Origin: Rhodobacterales bacterium 52_120_T64
GTDB lineage: Bacteria; Pseudomonadota; Alphaproteobacteria; Rhodobacterales; Rhodobacteraceae
Assembly: GCA_002162875.1 (NCBI GenBank)
Contig: MABA01000008.1
Location: 62,001-126,000, forward strand
DNA length: 64,000 bases
Direction of reading: 5' to 3'
The stretch's first letter is position 1; each line of letters starts with the position of its first letter. This document shows, piece after piece, positions 17,634 to 24,856 of this stretch. Below the pieces are notes generated by a model. The model saw only the letters and a program-made list of their open reading frames with translations. It did no database searches and was not told where the DNA came from. The position numbers were made by a program, and so were the translations under genes.

Positions 17634-18302
17634 ATGGCAACGCCGACAACTTCGCCGCACAGAATTGCGGCTCGTGTATACGGGATATTTTTCCTGCTAG
17701 CGTTCCTAAGCTACGGCGCGGGTAGCGGAATTATCGCCAACATCAGTGGCGACCTCAATGCGATCGCAGAGGCCCGGACCACGTTTACCATCGGCATCCT
17801 ATTGATGGCCATCGTCCACACCTTCGTGAACATCGGTCTAGCCGCGGTGATGCTACCAATTCTGAAACCATTCAATAAAACTGTCACCTACGGATACTTT
17901 GCCGCCGCAATCACAGCGACAACCGTAGCGATAATCGGTGCGCTATTCTTAGTGCTTCTCGTACCACTAAGCGGTGCGTATGTGACAACCTCAGATACCG
18001 CAAACATTGCAACTTTTGCGATGCTGCTCAACAAAGGTGGTTTTTACGCCTACCAAATCAGCATGACTATCTGGGGCTTAGGCGGCTTGTTGTTCGTTTA
18101 CGTCCTGCGGAAATCCAGTCTTGTTCCACGCGTATTTCCACTCTGGGGTGCCGCAGGCTACCTGATTTTCATAACCGGAACGACGGCTGAGATGTTTGGC
18201 TACCCAATTGGCGTGTTGTTGTCCGCCCCCGGCGGGTTGTTCGAAGTCTGCTTAAGCCTTTGGCTGATTTTCAAGGGTTTCAGCCCTTCCACCAAATTCT
18301 GA
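17634..18302 (+). CDS. DUF4386 family integral membrane protein (copy 1)
   Basis: 222-residue protein with about six membrane helices, starting AARVYGIFFLLAFLSYGAGSG and ending with a helix before KGFSPSTKF. It matches DUF4386, a membrane family with no assigned function that is common in bacteria. The ATG at 17634 has AAAGGA six bases upstream. The next gene encodes a second DUF4386 protein with a nearly identical leader, so the two look like diverged tandem duplicates. Both precede an NAD(P)H-dependent oxidoreductase and lie opposite a LysR gene, which suggests an inducible response operon. The inducer and function cannot be read from sequence. Confidence 0.82.
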   Translation: MATPTTSPHRIAARVYGIFFLLAFLSYGAGSGIIANISGDLNAIAEARTTFTIGILLMAIVHTFVNIGLAAVMLPILKPFNKTVTYGYFAAAITATTVAIIGALFLVLLVPLSGAYVTTSDTANIATFAMLLNKGGFYAYQISMTIWGLGGLLFVYVLRKSSLVPRVFPLWGAAGYLIFITGTTAEMFGYPIGVLLSAPGGLFEVCLSLWLIFKGFSPSTKF

Positions 18303-18320
18303 TATTCGAAAGGAAACAAA

Positions 18321-19022
18321 ATGATCACGCAATCTTATGCCCGCACCGCCGGCTTACTATATCTCATCATCGCCGCCTTTGGCGCCTTCTCCATCGGCTA
18401 CGTCCCGTCGATCATCATCGAAGCTGGTGACGCCGCAACCACAGCAACTAACCTTCGGACACACACAACGCTGTTCAATTTGGGCATCTTTGGCGATGTC
18501 GTGGTACTGTTGGTCGAGGTCACCCTGACCGTGATGCTCTACATCATGTTCAAACCGGTCAGCCCGACCCTTTCGCTGATCGCAGGTTGGTCCAGGCTTG
18601 CAATGATATTGGTCATGGCCATCAATCTGCTGATCAACATCATGCCCGTCGTCTTGCTAAGCGGCAGCACCTACCTAAGTGCTTTCGAGCCAGCTCAACT
18701 ACAAGCCGCCGCCCTGGTTTCTTTCGAGGCACACGGTTACGGCGTCTACATCTGGCAATTGTTTTTCGGACCACACCTGCTGGCACTCGGCTACATGATC
18801 CTCAAATCCGACCTGTTCCCGAAACTGTTTGGCTGGATGACGCTGATCGGTTCGTTCGGATACACAGTACAGGCGCTGGTGAAGATCATGCACATCGAAA
18901 GCTCAATCCTATCCCTCGCCATTATCGGCCTACTGACAATCGTAACCATTGGTGAACTGGCATTTGCACTCTGGTTGCTGATCAAAGGCATCAACCTTCC
19001 ATCCAAACAGGTGAAATCATGA
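18321..19022 (+). CDS. DUF4386 family integral membrane protein (copy 2)
   Basis: 233 residues, again about six membrane helices (YARTAGLLYLIIAAFGAFSIG at the start; IIGLLTIVTIGELAFALWLL near the end). Like copy 1 it starts from an ATG preceded by AAAGGA. The 19 bases ending in the ATG match the leader of copy 1 at 18 positions. Protein similarity to copy 1 is low but the topology is the same. It overlaps the following oxidoreductase by four bases (ATGA), so the three genes form one operon. Confidence 0.82.
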   Translation: MITQSYARTAGLLYLIIAAFGAFSIGYVPSIIIEAGDAATTATNLRTHTTLFNLGIFGDVVVLLVEVTLTVMLYIMFKPVSPTLSLIAGWSRLAMILVMAINLLINIMPVVLLSGSTYLSAFEPAQLQAAALVSFEAHGYGVYIWQLFFGPHLLALGYMILKSDLFPKLFGWMTLIGSFGYTVQALVKIMHIESSILSLAIIGLLTIVTIGELAFALWLLIKGINLPSKQVKS

Positions 19023-20011
19023 AAGCTGTCACATACAACACATACGGCGGAACAGATGTACTGGAATTACGGGACATCCCCCGACCCATTCCCGGAAAAG
19101 ACGAAGTTCTAATCAAGGTTTTCGCCACCACCGTAACCCCAGTTGATACGGCTTTTCGATCTGGAAACCCAAAGATTGCACGCCTTTTCACTGGATTGTT
19201 CAAGCCCAAGAAAAACATCCTTGGGACCGAACTGTCCGGCGTAATCGAAAGTATCGGTGCTGAAGTTACTTCCTTCAAACCCGGTGATCGTGTTTTCGCT
19301 GCCGCCCCCGACGGGTTTGGTGCCCACGCGCAATACATCACGATGTCGGAGGATGCCGCGATATCCACGATCCCCGAAAACCTAGAGTACGAGGATATCG
19401 TCGCAATTTCCAACGGTGGTCTGACCGCACTACCTTTCTTGCGTGATCACGCCAAGCTACAAGCAGGCCAGAAGGTTCTTATTATCGGCGCGGCTGGGTC
19501 CATCGGCACCGTCGCCGTCCAACTGGCTGCCGGCTTCGGGGCTGAGGTGACAGGCGTGTGCAGTACTTCGAATACGGAAATGATCCACGCATTTGGTGCC
19601 CAACATGTCATCGATTACACAGTTCAGGATTATCGCACTTCCGGCCAGACCTATGATGTGATTTTTGACACCGTCGGTAAAAGCAGCTTCGCCGCGGCAC
19701 GCGGAAGCTTAACGCCAAAGGGTATTTACCTGACGACAGTTCCCGATTTCGGGGCTGTGATTTCGCCGATGTTGCCGTTTATGCACGGTGGAAAACGAGC
19801 TAAGATGGCGGCCACAGGGTTGCGCAAAGATGCCGATAAGATCAAGGATATGAATATTTTGAAAGGCATGATTGCCGATGATGATTTAACAATCGTTATT
19901 GATCGCTGCTATCCTTTGGAACTAATCGCAACTGCGCATGAATACGTTGAAACAGGGCACAAACGCGGTAATTTAGTTATCACCGTCGACCATCCAGCGT
20001 TGCAGATCTAG
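19019..20011 (+). CDS. zinc-independent medium-chain dehydrogenase/reductase, quinone-oxidoreductase-like
   Basis: 330-residue NAD(P)-dependent oxidoreductase. The N-terminal GroES-like domain lacks the catalytic cysteine/histidine zinc ligands of alcohol dehydrogenases (the expected CGTD position reads TVTPVDTAF). The Rossmann domain contains VLIIGAAGSIGTVAVQLA, the nucleotide-binding motif of the quinone oxidoreductase/enoyl-reductase branch. It likely reduces a quinone or an activated double bond. It is coupled to the DUF4386 gene upstream and converges on the sulfotransferase-like gene with a four-base overlap. The substrate is unknown. Confidence 0.88.
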   Translation: MKAVTYNTYGGTDVLELRDIPRPIPGKDEVLIKVFATTVTPVDTAFRSGNPKIARLFTGLFKPKKNILGTELSGVIESIGAEVTSFKPGDRVFAAAPDGFGAHAQYITMSEDAAISTIPENLEYEDIVAISNGGLTALPFLRDHAKLQAGQKVLIIGAAGSIGTVAVQLAAGFGAEVTGVCSTSNTEMIHAFGAQHVIDYTVQDYRTSGQTYDVIFDTVGKSSFAAARGSLTPKGIYLTTVPDFGAVISPMLPFMHGGKRAKMAATGLRKDADKIKDMNILKGMIADDDLTIVIDRCYPLELIATAHEYVETGHKRGNLVITVDHPALQI

Positions 20012-20724
20012 ATCCGGTGCTTTCGTAATTTCTCATAAAAGGGGAGCGCCTGTTCACACAGGGAGCTTCCCTCGACGGACAACTCGGAAGTAGACGCCGC
20101 TGGTTTGGCAAACCCATCGCTTTCCCAAACCGATTTATACCAATGATCTGCCCATGCCCCGTCGTCTTTATGCCCACCTTTTGGCCAGTTCAGCATATTA
20201 TTTTGGAAGTCCAACCCAATGTGATCACAAATACTTTGCAATACGGTTTCAGGACCCGCTAGAATATCATCGCTATCCACAACGACCGGCATTTCACCAG
20301 TTTCCTTAACGATTTGATCGAATATCTCGGCCTGTTGCTTAAATCCGATATCGTCCAAAGTCGGGTTATCCCGTTTGGCATTATAGCTGGCAATAACTTT
20401 GGCCGGATCACGGATCAGGAAAATATTGGTCACATGGTTCATCCACTCGCGATTGATCGCGGGCACCATGTGATGAGTCATATGTTTTTGATATAATACA
20501 GTCTTACCTTCTGGAATATCGCCTAAGCACCGCGCAGCTACCATTTGCGCATCAGGCTCCCCTGCCGCGAGAATTTCGGCTCGCATCGGGTGGTCTAAAC
20601 CTGTCAACGCCAGGTAAGCCGCATAGAAAGGCTCGTCCCAAACCGCACAATCATCCCGTGCCCCGAACGAATACATCATCGCAGTTGACAGGTTGCGCGG
20701 GCCAGACCACATCGCGATCCGCAT
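20008..20724 (-). CDS. sulfotransferase-like P-loop protein
   Basis: 238 residues. The N-terminus MWSGPRNLSTAMMYSF carries a sulfotransferase-type 5'-phosphosulfate loop, and IFLIRDPAKVIASYNAKRDN fits the 3'-phosphate-binding region with its conserved arginine and serine. The protein begins with one-base overlap (TGATG) at the end of the aminotransferase gene, so the two are co-translated. I know of this pairing in Rhodobacterales genomes but of no assigned function. A sulfate acceptor cannot be named. It may be a kinase-like or sulfate-transferring enzyme acting on the product of its partner. Confidence 0.75.
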   Translation of the reverse strand: MRIAMWSGPRNLSTAMMYSFGARDDCAVWDEPFYAAYLALTGLDHPMRAEILAAGEPDAQMVAARCLGDIPEGKTVLYQKHMTHHMVPAINREWMNHVTNIFLIRDPAKVIASYNAKRDNPTLDDIGFKQQAEIFDQIVKETGEMPVVVDSDDILAGPETVLQSICDHIGLDFQNNMLNWPKGGHKDDGAWADHWYKSVWESDGFAKPAASTSELSVEGSSLCEQALPFYEKLRKHRI

Positions 20725-21632
20725 CAGGCCACATCCTTGGCAACAAGGTCCTTATACAATTCCCGAATTCGCGTCGTAATCGGCCCCAATTCGCCACTGC
20801 CAATTTTGCGCCCGTCCAACTCTGCCACAGGCGTTTGTGCCCCAAACGTGCCCGTCAAAAACGCTTCGTCTGCGCCGTAAGTATCAACCAGCGAATAGTT
20901 GCGTTCAAACACCGGAATACCATCCGCGCGACACACATCAATCACCCTCTGTCGCGTAATCCCGTTCATGCAGTAGTCCCCAGTCGAGGTCCAAACCGCG
21001 CCCTTCCTGACGATAAAAAAGTTGCAGGCATTCGTCGTATTAACAAACCCGTTAACGTCCAACATCAGCGCCTCGTCAGCATCCGCTTTTTCCGCGGCAA
21101 TACACGCCAGAATACAGTTCAGCTTGGAATGCGAGTTCAACTTCGGGTCCTGCGTCATCGGCAAACCCCGCATGTGCGGTACGGTCGCCAATCGAATGGG
21201 CCGCGGGATCGAGGGTTTGGAATGTTCACAAATAATCACCATCGTCGGCCCGCTGGTTGATAAGGATGGATGCTGGAACGGCTTGTCCTTCACGCCACGC
21301 GTAATCATCAGCCGCGCGTGGGTGTCCGCCTGCATTCCGTTGGCCATGCGTGTCGCCTCGAGCGCCGCAATCACCCCAGCCCGATCCATCCCGATGTCCA
21401 GATCAATCGCCAGTGATGCCTCGAACAACCTGTCCATATGTTCATCCAAAAACGCCCACTTGCCGTTATACAAGCGCAGCCCCTCCCATATGCCGTCGCC
21501 CAGCATAAAACCGCTGTCATAGACCGATACCTTAGCCTCGTCGCGGTGCACAATTTGCCCATTAACATAAATCTGGATGTCCGCATTCCGCGCGTCATCT
21601 GATGCCTGATGGGTGGTCACTTGATCGTTCAT
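20724..21632 (-). CDS. PLP aminotransferase, class IV (D-amino-acid/branched-chain type)
   Basis: 302 residues from the ATG at 21632 (AGGGA nearby). Class IV features are YVNGQIVHRDEAKVSVYDSG, GDGIWEGLRLYNGKW, the RLMITRG segment and the PLP lysine K170 in NSHSKLN. The glutamate that normally contacts the PLP pyridine nitrogen (in the VxEGTxxN motif) is missing: the segment reads VNTTNACNFF, placing T199 there. I recall a Rhodobacterales subfamily with this variant. Substrate specificity is therefore uncertain. Coupled to the sulfotransferase-like gene, and divergent from the XRE-cupin regulator and the DMGDH/MttB operon across 175 bases with a dyad, so the two operons are probably co-regulated. 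Confidence 0.85.
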   Translation of the reverse strand: MNDQVTTHQASDDARNADIQIYVNGQIVHRDEAKVSVYDSGFMLGDGIWEGLRLYNGKWAFLDEHMDRLFEASLAIDLDIGMDRAGVIAALEATRMANGMQADTHARLMITRGVKDKPFQHPSLSTSGPTMVIICEHSKPSIPRPIRLATVPHMRGLPMTQDPKLNSHSKLNCILACIAAEKADADEALMLDVNGFVNTTNACNFFIVRKGAVWTSTGDYCMNGITRQRVIDVCRADGIPVFERNYSLVDTYGADEAFLTGTFGAQTPVAELDGRKIGSGELGPITTRIRELYKDLVAKDVA

Positions 21633-21741
21633 TTTATCCCTCACTTTGTCCTCAGTGTTAGCGTCAAGCGGTTCCAAAGCAATCCAAATTTGCGAAACAA
21701 TAACCGATTTACTCAAATAATTTTCACACAAAATATTTCTG

Positions 21742-21770
21742 TCGTGAAATTCTATTTGATTTTTTCACGA
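21742..21770. promoter_or_regulatory. inverted repeat in the aminotransferase / XRE-cupin divergent region
   Basis: TCGTGAAA (21742-21749) and TTTCACGA (21763-21770) form a perfect eight-base dyad with a 13-base A/T-rich spacer. A third half-site, TTTTCACA, lies at 21721-21728. The position between divergent operons and 38 bases before the regulator start makes it a good operator candidate for the XRE-cupin protein. Confidence 0.6.
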
Positions 21771-21807
21771 AACATGCGCTCACTACACAAAACAGGCGAA
21801 AGGCCAT

Positions 21808-22398
21808 GTGATTCCCATGTTGAAACCGATCCAACAAGAAACCGACCATTCCGCCGCCCTTGGCCGCGACCTGCGCGCACTGCGTAAAGCACGTGGGCTT
21901 ACGTTAAACGAACTCGCCGTCCGCATTGGCCGCTCCGTCGGTTTCCTAAGCCAGATCGAGCGCGGCCTTTCCGCCCCGTCAATCCGCGATCTTCGAACTC
22001 TCGCCAGCGCGTTCGAAGTCCCCGTAAGCTGGTTCTTCCTAACCGACGAGGGCGACGAGGCCGAACGCGAATACATCGTCCGCGCCAACAACCGCCGCGC
22101 GCTGGGCACGACCGAGGAAGGCATCATCGAAGAACTCCTCTCCCCTGATCTTGGCGGCAGCTTCGAGATGTTCCGTTCCGCGATCGAACCCCGAACCGAA
22201 CAGCCAGAATTCGTTTACCGCGAAACCGAAGAAGCCGGATACCTCGTTGCCGGTCAAATCGACCTCTGGATTGAAGACCAAAGATTCAGCCTGACCGCAG
22301 GCGACAGCTTTCGTTTTGATCACAAGCCCGTCCGCTGGCACAACACCGGCGACGAACTAGCTGTTATCATCTGGGTGGTCAGCCCTCCAGTTTACTAA
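21808..22398 (+). CDS. XRE-family transcriptional regulator with C-terminal cupin domain
   Basis: 196 residues (GTG at 21808, GAAAGG four bases upstream) or 193 from the ATG at 21817. The N-terminal HTH (about 15-70) contains LNELAVRIGRSVGFLSQIERG, and the cupin (about 115-190) ends with DKPVRWHNTGDE-like sequence. It is related in architecture, not closely in sequence, to the regulator beside kbl. Regulators of this type often sense amino acids or amines through the cupin. It is first in the operon with the two DMGDH-like proteins and the MttB-like protein, 13 bases from the next ATG. Inference: it controls uptake or breakdown of the methylated substrate of the cluster. Confidence 0.88.
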   Translation: MIPMLKPIQQETDHSAALGRDLRALRKARGLTLNELAVRIGRSVGFLSQIERGLSAPSIRDLRTLASAFEVPVSWFFLTDEGDEAEREYIVRANNRRALGTTEEGIIEELLSPDLGGSFEMFRSAIEPRTEQPEFVYRETEEAGYLVAGQIDLWIEDQRFSLTAGDSFRFDHKPVRWHNTGDELAVIIWVVSPPVY

Positions 22399-22411
22399 AA
22401 GGATTGCATTG

Positions 22412-24856
22412 ATGGCCGAACTTCCCTCGACAGCCCGTGTGGTAATTATCGGTGGAGGCGCCGTCGGTACTTCGGCCCTTTATCATCTGGCCAAGGCAGG
22501 CTGGACAGATTGCGTGTTGTTGGAAAAGAACGAACTAACTTCGGGCTCCACATGGCACGCAGCAGGAAACGTCCCGACGTTCTCGACTGGCTGGGCAACT
22601 ATGAACATGCAGCGGTATTCTGCTGAGCTATACAGCGGGCTTGCCGAAACAGTTGATTATCCGATGAATTACCATGTTACCGGCTCCATTCGTTTGGCGC
22701 ATAGCAAGGAGCGTATGCAGGAGTTTGAACGCGCCAGAGGCATGGGGCGTTATCAGGGTATCGACATTGACATGTGCGATGTTTCCGACCTCAAACGTCT
22801 ATACCCGTTCCTTGAAACGCACGATCTGGCAGGCGGCTTATACGACCCATATGACGGTGATATCGATCCCTCCCAACTTACGCAGGCATTTGCAAAGGGT
22901 GCCCGAGATCTTGGGGCGAAAATCGTCCGTTTTTGTCCTGTCGAGAGCGTGAACCGCGAGAATGACGAATGGGTTTTGACCACTCCTAAAGGTGAAATTC
23001 GTGCCGAAATTGTGGTCAATGCTGCTGGGTATCGTGCGCAAGAACTGAGCCGCATGTTTATCCCGTTCGGCGGTCGCGAAGTTCCGATGATGACCATGAG
23101 CCACCAGTATTTGCTAACCGACGAAATTCCCGAACTGAAAGAATGGAGCGCTGCTAATGATCAGAAACTGCCACTTCTTCGTGACGTAGACAGCTCCTAT
23201 TACTTGCGCCAAGAAAAGAACGGCTTGAACCTTGGTCCATACGAGCGGAACTGCAAAGGTCACTGGATGACGGCAGACGATAAAATGCCGGACGATTTTT
23301 CTTTCCAACTTTACCCCGATGATCTGGACCGGCTTGAATGGTATGTTGAGGACGCGATGGCGCGTGTCCCAATGCTTGGCAAAGTCGGGATTAACAAGGT
23401 CATCAATGGCCCCATCCCCTACACGCCGGATGGCAGCGGCCTAATTGGCCCAATGCCCGGCGTACCAAACGCGTTCGAGGCGTGCGTATTCACCTTTGGT
23501 ATCGCGCAATCAGGTGGTGCAGGTAAGGTTCTGGCTGAATGGGTGACGGAAGGCGAAACCGAATGGGATATGTGGTCCGTCGATCCCCGTCGTTTCACGG
23601 GACATTGTGATCAGGACTACAGTAACAAAAAGGGCATGGAGGTTTACGGATACGAATACGCAATGCACTTCCCGCGCCACGAGTGGCCAGCTGCACGAAA
23701 CAAAAAGTTATCCCCGCTCCACGACAAAATCGCGGAGTTGGGCGCGCAATTTGGCGCCTATAACGGCTGGGAACGTTCTAACTGGTTCGCGCAAAAGGGC
23801 GACGACACGTCCCACGAATCCACTCAGACATGGGATCGTGATGGCCCGTGGCAACAGCGTATTCGCGAAGAATGTCACGCGGTTCGTGATGGTGTCGGCG
23901 TATTGGATTTGCCCGGATTTTCGCGGTTTTACCTTCAAGGCGAAGGTGCAGCGGAATACCTGCGCGGTCGTATCACAGGGACGCTTCCCAAAATCAACCG
24001 CATGAATTTGGCGTATTTCGCAGACACAAGAGGACGAGTCGTTACGGAAATGTCTATCTTGCGGCATGGTGACGACGATTTCACACTGATTACCGCCGCC
24101 GCCGCGCAATGGCATGATTTCGAGGTTCTCAAAGCAAATCTGCCAACCAGAGTTCAACTGCACGACGCAACTGACGAGTATTCCACATTGATCGTCTCGG
24201 GGCCGAAATCCCGCGATTTGCTGGGTGGATTGTGCGATGGGGATATGTCGCTTCCGTGGCTAAGCATACAATACGCAAAATTCGGCGATCACCAAACCGC
24301 CCTGATCCGTGTTTCCTATGCGGGTGAACTCGGCTGGGAAATACATGCCAAACCCGACGCTATGCCGGAAATTTACGCAGGTCTGCTGGATGGTGGCGCG
24401 AAACCTTTCGGCATGTTCGCCCTCGACAGCTTACGTTTGGAAAAGGGGTATCGCGCATGGAAAGGCGACCTGTCGACGGATTATTCTGTGCTGGAATCCG
24501 GTCTGGGCAGGTTCTTGAAGCTCGATAAACCTCAAGATTTCCCCGGCAAAGCCGCGCTTCAAAACGAAAAGCAGCGAGGCGTTAAAAAACGGTTCGTAAC
24601 CCTGATAATCGAGGCCGGAAAATCCGATGCCCCTTACATGTCCACCCTTTGGCACGACGGCAAAGTCGTTGGTGAGACGACGTCGGGGGGCTGGGGTCAT
24701 CGCATCGACAAGTCCATCGCACTCGGCATGTTGCGGGCTGATTTAACCGAACCCTTCACAGAAATCGAAGTCGAAATATACGGCGAGCGGTGCAAAGCCA
24801 CCGTCCAGCCCGACCAACCCCTTTGGGATCCGAAAAACGAAAGATTACGATCATGA
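22412..24856 (+). CDS. DMGDH-like FAD-dependent oxidoreductase with GcvT domain (copy 1)
   Basis: 814 residues. Order: DAO-type FAD domain (1-about 380, VVIIGGGAVGTSALYHLAKAG), an FAO-M linker, then a GcvT aminomethyltransferase domain (about 445-720) and its C-terminal barrel (about 730-810, ending DPKNERL). The histidine H49 in GSTWHAAG matches the position linked to FAD in dimethylglycine dehydrogenases. Such enzymes oxidise an N-methyl group and transfer the formaldehyde unit to tetrahydrofolate as 5,10-methylene-THF. The substrate may be dimethylglycine, sarcosine or another N-methyl amine. AAAAGGA precedes the ATG by eight bases, and the gene overlaps copy 2 by four bases. Confidence 0.9.
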   Translation: MAELPSTARVVIIGGGAVGTSALYHLAKAGWTDCVLLEKNELTSGSTWHAAGNVPTFSTGWATMNMQRYSAELYSGLAETVDYPMNYHVTGSIRLAHSKERMQEFERARGMGRYQGIDIDMCDVSDLKRLYPFLETHDLAGGLYDPYDGDIDPSQLTQAFAKGARDLGAKIVRFCPVESVNRENDEWVLTTPKGEIRAEIVVNAAGYRAQELSRMFIPFGGREVPMMTMSHQYLLTDEIPELKEWSAANDQKLPLLRDVDSSYYLRQEKNGLNLGPYERNCKGHWMTADDKMPDDFSFQLYPDDLDRLEWYVEDAMARVPMLGKVGINKVINGPIPYTPDGSGLIGPMPGVPNAFEACVFTFGIAQSGGAGKVLAEWVTEGETEWDMWSVDPRRFTGHCDQDYSNKKGMEVYGYEYAMHFPRHEWPAARNKKLSPLHDKIAELGAQFGAYNGWERSNWFAQKGDDTSHESTQTWDRDGPWQQRIREECHAVRDGVGVLDLPGFSRFYLQGEGAAEYLRGRITGTLPKINRMNLAYFADTRGRVVTEMSILRHGDDDFTLITAAAAQWHDFEVLKANLPTRVQLHDATDEYSTLIVSGPKSRDLLGGLCDGDMSLPWLSIQYAKFGDHQTALIRVSYAGELGWEIHAKPDAMPEIYAGLLDGGAKPFGMFALDSLRLEKGYRAWKGDLSTDYSVLESGLGRFLKLDKPQDFPGKAALQNEKQRGVKKRFVTLIIEAGKSDAPYMSTLWHDGKVVGETTSGGWGHRIDKSIALGMLRADLTEPFTEIEVEIYGERCKATVQPDQPLWDPKNERLRS

